The notes below the pieces were generated by a model. That model did not search any database, was not told the DNA's origin, and was given only the letters and a program-made list of their open reading frames with translations. A program made the position numbers and the translations under genes. Positions 1 through 10,069 of a stretch of DNA of 27,716 bases are shown in pieces. Source of the stretch: a virus; the IMG/VR virus record IMGVR_UViG_3300008219_005152, positions 1 to 27,716 of that record, one strand, 5' to 3'. Each line of letters begins with the position of its first letter. Within the stretch, counting starts at the first letter, position 1.

Positions 1-3000
1 CACCGCCGTTGCCGCCCACTTTGCCACCGCCCATCCGGGGGGTGTTATCTAAATCTCTTAGTTCTATTTGTTGTTGTCCTGGTGCTGGCTCGGCTTCTTC
101 AAAGCCAATCTGCTCGGGTTGGGGCTCAGGTTGCTCTTTGGGGGGTTCTCCTTTTTGTGGATCCCTTTCCTTAGATTTGGCTGGCTTAGGTGAAGATTCC
201 CTATTCCGTATGACCTCTTCCCTTTCCTCGCGAGAGTCTTCTTGCTGCTCGACTCTCGACCTTGGCCCCGGTTGCGATGGGGGAGGCTCTTCCGGTCTTT
301 CTTCGCGTTCCAATTCAGGGCGGAAACCTACCTTGGAGGTGATCTTTCCTAACTCCACCAACGAGCAATAGTCATAAGGCCAATTATAATTGTTTCTTCC
401 GACGCCCAATATTCCCTGGTCATATAAATTCATGGTATATCTATTTTTACGGGCTACTACCGAGTTTCGCATTCCGGGCGGAAGAGAATCAGATATATAT
501 CCAAACTGGGTGTTAAAATTCTGCGTGGCGTTGCCGTCATTAATCTCTTGGAGCATCATCGTAGTGTAATCGGTCATTCCCCGCTGTTTAACCTTGAATA
601 CCAGCCAGCGGATTTCTGGGACAAATCCATCTTTGTGAGGATGAATAACGGTATCAAGCAGGTCGGCACGCGGAATTCCCGTGCGGGGAATATTAAGCTC
701 AATTTGTTTGCTCAAGATTTCCGGATAGGGCACAAGGCGATCTTCGCTCTGCGCTGCGGGCATGTAGTGATCTATAGCCACGACGCTGGTCTTAAAATTG
801 TCTCCGATGCTTGGCAAGATTCCTTGCCATATATCCGCTAAATCTTGGCGCGAGAAAGCTACCGTGTGTTCAAAAAGATAAATAACAGGAATGCGCGCTT
901 CCGCTGGCGAAAGAACTTCATCATAGTCATCCCCCCCAAAAGGATCAATAAAGCCGGGAATTGAAGGATAATCCGGGGGGAGAAGATTTTTTACTTGCTT
1001 TCGCAACGAGGGGGGCATAGAATATTTTGTAAATGCCCGACGAAATTCTTTAATTTTGGGTCCGAGTTGATGCAGATTCGCGCGCAAGGTCATTGCCCGC
1101 ATTCTCCCATTTTCAGAGTCGTAATAAAAGGGCATCGCTATAATCCCTTCGGAAATAGTCTTTTCGCCGTCTTCCCCCAAAGTTCCCATTTTTTTAGCTC
1201 GCGAAGGAACCCATTGATTAGGGGGCATAATTTCTTCAGGCTTAAAACCGACCAAAGAAGCTAAAGAATCGACACTACGACTGGCTTCCAGCACAAAGAG
1301 CGGAACTTTTTTCACTGGTTGCACTAAAGCATTGGGATCCACACCACTGGTCCTTCCGGGGTCACCGCACAACCTAAATTCCGTAGAATTCATATCTACA
1401 TCTGAAATATAAAGATAAATCCCCTCGTTTTCTTGGGGCATTACACCATATTGGTGCCACATACCATAAGTAAAATAATCGGTTCCAGGCTGGTTGGGAT
1501 CGCCTGTTGAAGGCACATTCGCGTTGGTAAGCCCTCGCATCACTGACGCACTAAAGTTATAGCTCACAGGTGTTTGAGCTTCCGACGAGTCGCGCGATGC
1601 TGGCTTGGGAAAATCTAAAATAGGACATTCCCACTTAGGCATGATAACCCATTTATTGCTATTTAGAGGGCTAATTTTTCCTCCTACTTCCGACGGAAAC
1701 TGATTGTCGATAACAATCGTGGCATCAAGATCCTGCCGGTTTTGCCACGCTCGATTCCACTCGTAGATCGGCAGGTTAGAAGAACTGATAACCTCGGAGG
1801 ATGTTAGAGAAGCAAACGACCCGGAGGCAAAGTCATAATAATACCCGTCAGAGTTGACATATTCCACATAAATATCATCCCCTTGTAGTATTTGTCCAAG
1901 AGTTACTTCTCCACTTTCTTTGGGCATGTAGGTAAGGCGCGCAATGCTCGGTCCATAGTAATAGGTTGGTGCAAAGGGGGCGAATTCGCCGCGGTGCAAG
2001 GGCCAGTCGCGTCCTTCGGGGGTTGCGCCGACAGTGGTTTTGGTCGCTGTGCCGTAGCCCGCGGCCCTAAGCTCATCCCACCCAAATACAGTAGAACCTG
2101 TGGCGGTAGGAGTTCCAAACGCATAGGGATTACTATAAAGGTTAAAATTGTCAGTCTTCCTCACTACAACTTCCATAATGTAGGCTTTTTGGGCAGATAC
2201 CGTCGCCGTTCTTTCCTCAATTTGAGATGTTGACTGGGCTCCTTGAGGACTAGTTGTAGTATTCTTTTGCGGGATTTCTGCCACAAATTTAGTCATATAC
2301 CCTGTCTCTCTTTGGGTTAGAAAAAACTCGGGTGTTACCCCCAAAAAATTGGAAATAGCCGATCGGTATAACGTATCATTAAAAGAAGAGGAAGCTGGTA
2401 TCGAAGCTGTTACGTCTAGCCAGAGTAATGTATTTATATCAGCATTGACGACGCCAGGTTTTTCGTCGGTAAAATGTTCCATGGGCTTCAAAAGACCTTC
2501 AAAAGGAATTACATCTCCCCAAAACATCTTATTGACGTTAGCGTCTTCGAAATCAAATTGTTCCGCGCTTCCTTGCTTGCGGCGGCGGCGGCCGCCTGGG
2601 AAACCTTCGGTAATTCCGCTGAAAGCTCCAGTCAGACAACCCTTGAGAGGACTATAGAGGGTTTCCACTTGCCCAGCGGCGATGCGTCCTGGGAAGAATT
2701 GTTCGCTGTTTCTCCCGTTACGGCAAATGGGATATTGCACTCCCATGCCCGATTTAATGGAGTTATACAGAATGCCGGGAGCAAAAAATGGGCGCAGCAC
2801 GGTGCGCCAAGCAGATGCAGACAGGTGGGCATAACCATAGTTAATCGTCGAGGTCTCTTCGTTTAAATCCGAAATATCTAGGCGTGCCCCGGCAGTAACG
2901 GTGGATTCGGGTCCTCGGGTAGATCCTGAATAGGTAGCAAAGGCTCCGTATGACTCAGAAAATAAAGTAGCAATCTCCAGGGTTCTTGTTTGAGGATAAA

Positions 3001-6000
3001 AACCATCATACGGCAATAATTTCACAATCGCTTCAGACGTCAGCCCAAACTCTTTGGGCTTTTTGTTGAACTCTAAGTCATCCGTTCCATGTTCCATAAA
3101 TGGATTCAAATATTCTATCAGATCGGTAGTGGTAAAACGAGTAAAAAAGTTGGCGTCTATCGAACTGCTCAAATCGTCGGATGCCCCTGTCAGTGTGAGG
3201 GCTCCCGTCAAAGCCGTATACACTGACCCATTCGCCTTATAGGTCGGCATGTGCTCACTAATTCGGAATTCTGGTATAAGAGTATATTCTTTTCCCGCAC
3301 GCCGAATATCGGTAACGTAATCGTTGTATGTCGCGTAGGAAGGAAAATGTTGTTTAGTGAGCGCAAATCTTTGAGCCCCATCGACCACTCTTCGGCATCT
3401 TCCCGCTATCCAGTCGGGGCGGCTATAAATAGATCCCCCTACTGTTAGAGGATTGACTACATCGTAAAGTGTGATCAGCGGGGTGGTGGCTTTTTCTGAG
3501 GTAACATGGGTAGGAACGCAATAGACATATTGAGCAGATATAATACTGGAAGTTTGATAAAAGCTGATGCCGGCTTCAGCGTCTTGGTCATAACCGTCTA
3601 TTGTTTGTCCAAAATGTGGCATCATCAACTCGCCCGATTGCATTTGACCTGCGCCCGCAATAAGAGTGGCATCGTTGGTTATGTTTCCAGGTCCCCCGCC
3701 ATTGAGGCGAAGTCCAAATCTCAGCATCGCGTTAAAGGGGTTTACTGTATTGAACCCGGAAGCTCTTCCGTCACGCGCGGTAAACCATTCGGAATAAGGG
3801 AAGGAATCCATAGGCCAGATGGATCCGGTTCCTTGTCCCGTGACGGTGGCTAAAGTAAAATACGGATTAGATATTGCGGTGCCCCAGCCATGGCTCCATG
3901 GAAGTTGTTCTTCTCCCATCACCCGATATCCCTGGGAGGTGACGAAATTTCCTGTCTGTTCGGAAGCATAAACAATGGTCTCGATAAGATTCGAGCCACT
4001 AAATCTCCCAGCCTGAACAGAATTGCTTGTTATTACCGCCGATCCTGTGAGATTTTGTATTAGTTGGGGATAGAGTCCCTCAATGGTGGTGCCACCTTTC
4101 ACCAACTGCTCAAGTTCGTCAGAAAAATATATATTAGGTACCGTTACGCCATCCTCACGCCAAAAGTTGTTTTTAAACGCCAAACGCGAGCGAGTGCCAG
4201 ACAAATAAGTATATCGTTCCTGCGGATAAATCGTTTCCTTATAGGTCATTCTTTTGATAAGATCCACGCCTGTGGTGGTTCTCTCTACTTCTTGCACATA
4301 GGAATCTCTTAATATTTCATAGGGTCGCCTTATGATCCCAGACTGATATTTTCTTTTATTTCCTAATTTTACGTTCAGCCCTTTATTGGCAAACCCTTGC
4401 AGAACATTTCCGTAAGAATATTCGAGTTCTACGGGCACCAACTGTTCGTATTCGGTTTTGGAAGGAGTGCCGCGATAGGTTCTAATAGTGTGCTTGAGAG
4501 GTTTATATCGCGATGTAAGTGGAGGCTCAATAAACCGTTCGCTATATCTCTGGGTAAGAACATTGCCCACCTCCCCTGGGTTGGGGCTGGAGTATTGGCT
4601 TCTTCCCGCGTCGCGGAATGTGCGAGAATAGCTGTCTCTAAATGCCTTACTTCCTCTGTTGGTGTTGACTGACTGGGCATCAAATTCGTATACATTATTT
4701 TGGGTGTAATATTTTGCCTGTGCCAATTCGCCGGTACGAGTTTGGGTCCATGGAACAAAACTAGGGAAGGTCTCTGCCCAGATCCACCCCACATTCCCCA
4801 CACTGTTAGTGAAAAACGGTGAGAACGTACCGCTTAAAAGAGCATCAATATCCCATTCGGGAGATGAGGCTGCGCTATAAGCGCCGAATTTATAAACCTC
4901 AGCCGTAGATAGGCTGCTAGAAGGAATCAATATATTTGAAGGATAGTGGGATGACGACAGAATCCACTTGTCGTAGTTTTCGCTCCCTGTTGTGTCACTC
5001 CCTGACGTTGCCAAAAACCATTCGGTTCTGTCTGCCGCGGGAATCGGTCTGGTCACAAATCCATTATCTCGGATCGAGGCAGTGAGGGCCTGGGTGCTCC
5101 CCGCCGATGCTGGGTATGCAGCTAAAGAGAGTCTTTGTATGGTATTGCGTTGAGTTTTGTGTAAATTAGCAAGTCCAAACACAGGAACCGTATAAACATC
5201 TCCCTGTGATGCAGTTAGATTAACGATGTTGGGATTACCTGGGATATCGGTAGCTGATCGGGTCAAAGAGGGTAACCCATCATTGAACCATGTTAGCCCA
5301 TCTCCCGAAGTTTGAGCCTGCATATAGTCAAGTTCAGCAGTAATGTTTTGCTGGAATCCGCCCCAACCTGTGTATTGACGTAAATATCCTCTATAGCCGG
5401 TGCCGGCTCCCAGGGAGTAACCGAGAACTCGGCTGGCATTGTTGCCAATGCGTTTCACATACTCGTTACGATAAGTTACTACATTGTTTGGAGAAACCTG
5501 ATCCGAAGGCATGTCGCGAAATTGTTGTTTCGATACCAATTTTCCGCCGGGAGCAGCGAACTGGTTTACAATAATGGTCTGATTAGTTCTCGCCGATCCG
5601 GTTTGTCGGGGAGAGAAATAATCTACGGAGCCCGTGAGCCCGGCTGTCCTTCTTATTGGAGGGGTAACAAAAGCTGATGCCATAGACCCGCTTGATCCAG
5701 TTCCACTGGCGTGGTTGGTGACAAGATAGTAATTGCTGTTATTAAAGACAAAATCCATATTCGTCAAGGCGCGATCGTTCGTTTGAACTACCTCATAGTT
5801 TAGCTTGTAATTACCGATGGGCTGCACACCCGCAGTGGGAGCAATCGTTCCCGTAAGGGTTTTGATATTTTTAATGTTCACCGGAGCCTGGGCTAACATC
5901 CCGCGTCGGTAAAATCCTTTGGGAACAGTTCCGGAGATAATAGTTTCGAACGACCCAGTTCCCGAATTAATCGTCAGCTTGTATGACTCTTTCCTTGAAT

Positions 6001-9000
6001 CTTTGTTTTGTTCCAGAGGATTAACGTGGCGGGCTTGTAGCCCCCCCACATGCTCAAACGTAAACGGCCCTTGAATAGCAGCAGGTCGCTCATGAAGATC
6101 AACCAAGTCAACATTAGATATTCCATAAAGAACGAGAGACCCTTGATAACCTGTCGTGATGCTCGATGAGACTGCTTGGAAGGGTGCTAAAAGTTTGCCT
6201 CGGTAATGTGTACCGTCTTTGGTGGCTCTAAACGAAACTGCTCGTTTCGTTGTGGATAAAATTCGCTGAATTGGTGTGGGCAGCGGCTGAAAAGAATCGA
6301 AAGAAAAGCCGGTATTGTTGCGTGCGCGGCTTTGGTGTTCTTGGGAAATAATATTTTCTCCAGCATCGTTGCTGCCCAAGCTCACCTCAATATACGGTCT
6401 TTGACTACTAGTGTATTCAGTCTGGGCGGCAGATAAGATAGCTGCTCTATCGGTGTTTATACCAGTGTCGGTGACCGCATCAATTGACCGAGACAGGGGA
6501 TAAGCTGTTCTTTCGGCTCGAACTTTCCACCAAAAACCATTGGTGGCTTGAGAAAGCGGGATCGGTGCGTGGTTAAACTCCCAACCCCTCGTATGGGGGT
6601 TGCTTGAGTATCCCGCGCTTCTAACAACGCCGTCGCCGATAGGATAGGGATAGTTGCCCATTCGTTTTTTGTTTCCGAGAAAATGATAGTGGTATTTAGG
6701 TCTTTCGAGGATGTGACTCTCGACGATCGTCCTTACGTCTTCTGAATGGCGAGCAGAGGCGGGAAATAGTTGTTCAATCATTTGACCCATGGCTGTATCT
6801 AACCATTTATAATATTTAAGGTATTTTTCCAGATCGGGGGTGTTGCCCACTTTTCGGAAAAATATCTCCCGCAACTTTGCCATTGACTTATAATCTTGGC
6901 GATATTTGTTGACCGGCTCTCCTATGAGATTGTTCATTTCTTCGATTGACGCAAACATTTGAAGCATCCTATCGGAGATGCCCCGATACATGCTTTTTTC
7001 CAAGGAGAAGTAGAAATTAGTAGGGCGGCGATTAGGCTTAAATACTTCTACATCTCCTGCGAGAATTTTCACCATATCGTCGCTGGCCACATATTCGGGG
7101 AGTTGAGTTTTTTGAGTATAAACATATTGCTTGCGCACAGGTGACGAGCTAGTAGCAAAGAAATCGCCTCTGCCGGTGTGCTGTCTTAAATTAATATTAC
7201 TAAAGACGCCCCCCTGATAAACAGATGGGTATTCGCTGGTGCCGGTGACTGAGCCCGATGAGTAGTCGGCTACTAAAAATCTTCCGTTAATATTGCTGCC
7301 ACTAACGTCACCGAAATCCCAGTTCAGAGCCATCGTCTCTATGGCAGGAATATAATCCTGGGAAGAACCTGTTTGAAACCCGTAGGCATATCGGTAGGGG
7401 CGTAGGCGGCCAAAACTATCAACCTCTTGCGCATGGCGGTCTACTGTTCCCGTTGGAATATAATCGCTCCAATAGACCAGGCTAGACGCACGCACATCCG
7501 TCGCGGTGTCTACTGCCCCCGTAAAATTAGTGCGGTGGGCACCGAGGTATAGGCGTTTACTAGTGCCTAGCATCGCTCCACCGCTCGCAGCAGTCAATGA
7601 CGAGGTTAGATAAAAACTGTTTCTTTTAAATCCGGTGTTATAGTTGACGCCGTAAAATTCCAACTTGTAGTAATCAGAAGTCTGATCTTCAATGACGGCT
7701 CCGGTAACCCCATCAGAAAAAGGATATTTGGTCGGGCGCACACTTAGTGCTAAATTCCACTTTTGATTTTCATAGACGTTTTGAAAAACACTGCTAGTGA
7801 GAATCGTGGTTCCAGCGCGGTCAAGCACAGCAAAACTAACGTCTTTAATTTTGGAGGTAGGTGACGTGATCTCCGCATCAGCAGATGCAGATTTAATCGC
7901 ATATACCATCAGCCCATGATCATTGCCGTAATCCGCCCAAGTCAAATTACTAGAAGTGACGCTAGCAGTAAGAGGACTATGATACCCGAACAAAGAGGCC
8001 GAGTTAACCGTCACAATTTCATGATTTAGGGTATGAGTATTTGATTTATCGGGAAAGATAAATTCCGATTCAATTGTGAAGGCATATTGTCCCAAGTCAT
8101 TGCTGCCGGTAATAATCCCGATAGACTCCGGATTTTCTGCGTTATAATGTTGATAAATGGTGCCATAAGAGTCTTGGGTGTTCAAAAGACCCGTAAAATC
8201 AACATATTTTTTTGATGCAGCGCCGGCTTTATAGGAAGTATCTAAAACAAAATCTTGGTTATTCGCATATACATTCAGGGCAATGAGATCATCATCCACT
8301 CCCAAACAGCGAATAAAGTTTCTTATTGCCTTCTCGCTTCCTTTAGATTTCAGAATATAAGGAAGGTTAGCGTAAATGTTCTTATAAATTACATTTTTTA
8401 TGTCAGTGAGATTCTGGTCAAAGTTGAGGGTGGCATCCCGTTGTAAAAATTGTTCCATTAAGCCAGCATTTTCAAACAACTCCGGAGTTTGAATTCCCAC
8501 ACTATCCAAAAGACGATCATTGTAGGGGAATTCATTAATGCTAGCTGTTGCGCTGCCGCTAATGTAGCGCATTTGTTTGAGTTGTGATAGCTCCCCAATT
8601 TGAGCATGGAGCGTATCAAGATAACTAGCCATAATCTGCGTTATGTTTGAAAGTTCATTGTTGGTTTGTGCATCTTCTTCGATGATCCATGACGGGAGCG
8701 TATTAACGAGTCGCGCTGTATTAGTATAATCGTATAATTTACCCGAAGCGGTCAACTCTCCGCGGGAACCTGTCAATAAATGGTGTGTGGGCCGGACAAT
8801 TGGATCCGGCTTCTCATAAAGCGATAATGACGCAGAGTAGGCGATCGCATCTATCGCAGAGCCTGTGCTGCGGGCTCCCGAAGCATAATTGACGAACAAG
8901 CCATTTGATATTCTTCCGGAATAATCTAAAACAACCTTATCCAAAGGCGTGGAATCAGTAACTCCCTCATTGAAACGGTAATAAACCCCCAAATCGACGT

Positions 9001-10069
9001 TGGCTAAATACTGATCACTTCCGCCATAAACTCGGCTAAACCAATTCCTTCCAACCTCTTCCGCATTTCGGGCTTTTTTCCAAAACCTAAATTCATCCAG
9101 AGATCCTGACAATTTCCCCCAGCCAAGCATGCTCGCATCGGATGCGTCGGCGGATCCCGAAGGAGCAGATCGTAGAGCCGCCAAATTGCTTATTAAAGAT
9201 CCCGTAACAACTCCAATCTCTGCGCTGTAAGTTATTTTGGGGCCGACACAAGTTCCGCTTTGATAAAATTTAATATCAACTGTAGAACCGCTTGTGTCGA
9301 GAGTCACAGAATATTGATTCCACTTATTGTTACCAATATTTAAACCACCTGTGGTGGGCACCGGCAATTCGTAAAAGCCGGTTGTGCCTGACTGCATCGT
9401 GACAAAGAACCTGTCTTGTTCCACCGAGCTAATAGATACTGTAAATCTTCCATAATCATGAGAAGATGATAAATTTCCGTTCCACGCATCAAAAACTACT
9501 TCCCGAGAAGAAGTTACCTGAGAAACAGACCAGTCTTTTTTGAGGCAAAATTCTACTGCCGATCCTGAAGCGCCGCCGAATTCCAGATTGTTAGTTCTGT
9601 ATTGGGCGGTAGAATAGATAGTTCCGGAATGAGGCCCGCCTTTTGTTTGAATATATTCAGCAGAACTCGAATAATATCCCGAAGAGTGTGTAGTTGGGGT
9701 TCCGTAAGATAACCCAAACGTCACATATCCAGTAGAGCGCGGGTATTTGTCATTAAGAACATATTTTTCAAGAGCGTTAAGGTCATTATAAAACTTTGTC
9801 GTTTCCAGACCCGATCCGTCATAAGGGTAGCTGCTCGAAATATAATCAAATGCGCTCGCATAATACTTTTCGGCTGAACCAAATTTTACAAAGTTGTCGG
9901 GATCCGAAAAATCAAGTGGGGAAACAAAATCTCTATTTTTCTTGATGCTCTCACTTAGGTGAGCCGCTGATTCAATCCCATCGCCCAATGAGCCAACCGC
10001 CGATTTCTTGAGAAATTTATTAACAGTGGTTGTCTGCTTGTTTTTTTCAAATAACTTTTTGATACTCAT
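1..10069 (-). CDS. Giant virion structural protein, C-terminus beyond left edge (at least 3356 aa)
   Basis: One open frame runs from an ATG at 10069 to the left edge with no stop in about 3356 codons. The ATG overlaps the stop of the 507-aa gene (ATGA), so translation is probably coupled. The protein is rich in Ser, Gly, Thr, Tyr and Asn. Visible parts are an N-terminus starting MSIKKLFEKNK; a LamG-like region near residues 160-385; a second jelly-roll-like region near 660-900; a polybasic RRRRK patch at 2494-2498; a motif NWPYDYCSLVELGK near 3228-3241; and a Pro/Glu/Arg-rich tail at about 3250-3336 that turns Gly-rich. There is no signal peptide or membrane segment. I recall similar N-termini in proteins labelled virion structural protein in marine phages. 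Its place after gp6 suggests a peripheral baseplate or fibre-like component, possibly taking the role of T4 gp7/gp8/gp10. That role is inference; the open frame and structural character are well supported. Confidence 0.88.
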   Translation of the reverse strand, partial: MSIKKLFEKNKQTTTVNKFLKKSAVGSLGDGIESAAHLSESIKKNRDFVSPLDFSDPDNFVKFGSAEKYYASAFDYISSSYPYDGSGLETTKFYNDLNALEKYVLNDKYPRSTGYVTFGLSYGTPTTHSSGYYSSSAEYIQTKGGPHSGTIYSTAQYRTNNLEFGGASGSAVEFCLKKDWSVSQVTSSREVVFDAWNGNLSSSHDYGRFTVSISSVEQDRFFVTMQSGTTGFYELPVPTTGGLNIGNNKWNQYSVTLDTSGSTVDIKFYQSGTCVGPKITYSAEIGVVTGSLISNLAALRSAPSGSADASDASMLGWGKLSGSLDEFRFWKKARNAEEVGRNWFSRVYGGSDQYLANVDLGVYYRFNEGVTDSTPLDKVVLDYSGRISNGLFVNYASGARSTGSAIDAIAYSASLSLYEKPDPIVRPTHHLLTGSRGELTASGKLYDYTNTARLVNTLPSWIIEEDAQTNNELSNITQIMASYLDTLHAQIGELSQLKQMRYISGSATASINEFPYNDRLLDSVGIQTPELFENAGLMEQFLQRDATLNFDQNLTDIKNVIYKNIYANLPYILKSKGSEKAIRNFIRCLGVDDDLIALNVYANNQDFVLDTSYKAGAASKKYVDFTGLLNTQDSYGTIYQHYNAENPESIGIITGSNDLGQYAFTIESEFIFPDKSNTHTLNHEIVTVNSASLFGYHSPLTASVTSSNLTWADYGNDHGLMVYAIKSASADAEITSPTSKIKDVSFAVLDRAGTTILTSSVFQNVYENQKWNLALSVRPTKYPFSDGVTGAVIEDQTSDYYKLEFYGVNYNTGFKRNSFYLTSSLTAASGGAMLGTSKRLYLGAHRTNFTGAVDTATDVRASSLVYWSDYIPTGTVDRHAQEVDSFGRLRPYRYAYGFQTGSSQDYIPAIETMALNWDFGDVSGSNINGRFLVADYSSGSVTGTSEYPSVYQGGVFSNINLRQHTGRGDFFATSSSPVRKQYVYTQKTQLPEYVASDDMVKILAGDVEVFKPNRRPTNFYFSLEKSMYRGISDRMLQMFASIEEMNNLIGEPVNKYRQDYKSMAKLREIFFRKVGNTPDLEKYLKYYKWLDTAMGQMIEQLFPASARHSEDVRTIVESHILERPKYHYHFLGNKKRMGNYPYPIGDGVVRSAGYSSNPHTRGWEFNHAPIPLSQATNGFWWKVRAERTAYPLSRSIDAVTDTGINTDRAAILSAAQTEYTSSQRPYIEVSLGSNDAGENIISQEHQSRARNNTGFSFDSFQPLPTPIQRILSTTKRAVSFRATKDGTHYRGKLLAPFQAVSSSITTGYQGSLVLYGISNVDLVDLHERPAAIQGPFTFEHVGGLQARHVNPLEQNKDSRKESYKLTINSGTGSFETIISGTVPKGFYRRGMLAQAPVNIKNIKTLTGTIAPTAGVQPIGNYKLNYEVVQTNDRALTNMDFVFNNSNYYLVTNHASGTGSSGSMASAFVTPPIRRTAGLTGSVDYFSPRQTGSARTNQTIIVNQFAAPGGKLVSKQQFRDMPSDQVSPNNVVTYRNEYVKRIGNNASRVLGYSLGAGTGYRGYLRQYTGWGGFQQNITAELDYMQAQTSGDGLTWFNDGLPSLTRSATDIPGNPNIVNLTASQGDVYTVPVFGLANLHKTQRNTIQRLSLAAYPASAGSTQALTASIRDNGFVTRPIPAADRTEWFLATSGSDTTGSENYDKWILSSSHYPSNILIPSSSLSTAEVYKFGAYSAASSPEWDIDALLSGTFSPFFTNSVGNVGWIWAETFPSFVPWTQTRTGELAQAKYYTQNNVYEFDAQSVNTNRGSKAFRDSYSRTFRDAGRSQYSSPNPGEVGNVLTQRYSERFIEPPLTSRYKPLKHTIRTYRGTPSKTEYEQLVPVELEYSYGNVLQGFANKGLNVKLGNKRKYQSGIIRRPYEILRDSYVQEVERTTTGVDLIKRMTYKETIYPQERYTYLSGTRSRLAFKNNFWREDGVTVPNIYFSDELEQLVKGGTTIEGLYPQLIQNLTGSAVITSNSVQAGRFSGSNLIETIVYASEQTGNFVTSQGYRVMGEEQLPWSHGWGTAISNPYFTLATVTGQGTGSIWPMDSFPYSEWFTARDGRASGFNTVNPFNAMLRFGLRLNGGGPGNITNDATLIAGAGQMQSGELMMPHFGQTIDGYDQDAEAGISFYQTSSIISAQYVYCVPTHVTSEKATTPLITLYDVVNPLTVGGSIYSRPDWIAGRCRRVVDGAQRFALTKQHFPSYATYNDYVTDIRRAGKEYTLIPEFRISEHMPTYKANGSVYTALTGALTLTGASDDLSSSIDANFFTRFTTTDLIEYLNPFMEHGTDDLEFNKKPKEFGLTSEAIVKLLPYDGFYPQTRTLEIATLFSESYGAFATYSGSTRGPESTVTAGARLDISDLNEETSTINYGYAHLSASAWRTVLRPFFAPGILYNSIKSGMGVQYPICRNGRNSEQFFPGRIAAGQVETLYSPLKGCLTGAFSGITEGFPGGRRRRKQGSAEQFDFEDANVNKMFWGDVIPFEGLLKPMEHFTDEKPGVVNADINTLLWLDVTASIPASSSFNDTLYRSAISNFLGVTPEFFLTQRETGYMTKFVAEIPQKNTTTSPQGAQSTSQIEERTATVSAQKAYIMEVVVRKTDNFNLYSNPYAFGTPTATGSTVFGWDELRAAGYGTATKTTVGATPEGRDWPLHRGEFAPFAPTYYYGPSIARLTYMPKESGEVTLGQILQGDDIYVEYVNSDGYYYDFASGSFASLTSSEVISSSNLPIYEWNRAWQNRQDLDATIVIDNQFPSEVGGKISPLNSNKWVIMPKWECPILDFPKPASRDSSEAQTPVSYNFSASVMRGLTNANVPSTGDPNQPGTDYFTYGMWHQYGVMPQENEGIYLYISDVDMNSTEFRLCGDPGRTSGVDPNALVQPVKKVPLFVLEASRSVDSLASLVGFKPEEIMPPNQWVPSRAKKMGTLGEDGEKTISEGIIAMPFYYDSENGRMRAMTLRANLHQLGPKIKEFRRAFTKYSMPPSLRKQVKNLLPPDYPSIPGFIDPFGGDDYDEVLSPAEARIPVIYLFEHTVAFSRQDLADIWQGILPSIGDNFKTSVVAIDHYMPAAQSEDRLVPYPEILSKQIELNIPRTGIPRADLLDTVIHPHKDGFVPEIRWLVFKVKQRGMTDYTTMMLQEINDGNATQNFNTQFGYISDSLPPGMRNSVVARKNRYTMNLYDQGILGVGRNNYNWPYDYCSLVELGKITSKVGFRPELEREERPEEPPPSQPGPRSRVEQQEDSREEREEVIRNRESSPKPAKSKERDPQKGEPPKEQPEPQPEQIGFEEAEPAPGQQQIELRDLDNTPRMGGGKVGGNGG
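62..325 (-). other. Low-complexity Pro/Glu/Arg/Gln-rich tail of the giant protein
   Basis: Residues about 3250-3336 consist mostly of Pro, Glu, Arg, Gln, Ser and Lys, with runs such as EREERPEEPPPSQPGPR and EQPEPQPEQ. They are followed by a Gly-rich end (PRMGGGKVGGNGG) that leaves the window. This composition predicts a disordered, highly charged extension, unlike the beta-rich body of the protein. Confidence 0.75.
7380..8090 (-). other. Second jelly-roll (LamG-like) region in the giant protein
   Basis: About residues 660-900. The pattern FTIESEFIF, then QKWNLALSVRP, YYKLEFYGVN, KRLYLGAHRTNFTG and DVRASSLVYWSDYI resembles the strand order of a concanavalin-A-like sandwich, with an exposed W/Y closing strand. 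The similarity is weaker than for the first region, and it could be another beta-sandwich fold. Confidence 0.4.
8910..9595 (-). other. LamG / concanavalin-A-like domain within the giant protein
   Basis: About residues 160-385 of the giant protein. It begins near LEFGGASGSAVEF, alternates short beta-strand-like segments with SGS and GG turns, has a strand reading KWNQYSVTLDTSG, and reaches LDEFRFWKKARNAEEV, which resembles the closing strand of LamG-like (Laminin_G_3) domains. It is followed by YYRFNEG and DYSGRISNG, also typical after such domains. These folds usually bind glycans or act as structural jelly rolls. This call rests on motif resemblance only. Confidence 0.6.

Noticed and set aside
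548-841. Plus-strand ORF of 97 codons
   Set aside because: It lies antisense and in codon register with the giant minus-strand gene, has no ribosome site or recognisable motif, and is explained by codon use on the other strand. The same applies to the other plus-strand ORFs in 1-10069.
2432-2439. TATTTATA (late-promoter match on the minus strand) inside the giant gene
   Set aside because: It lies deep within a coding frame with no gene start downstream, so chance is the best explanation.
2474-2866. Plus-strand ORF of 130 codons with an alanine run
   Set aside because: The AAAAA run is the antisense reading of the RRRR/GG codons of the giant protein; no independent evidence of coding.
4429-4803. 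Minus-strand ORF of 124 codons in another frame
   Set aside because: It is wholly inside the giant gene, out of frame with it, and has no family resemblance or convincing start.
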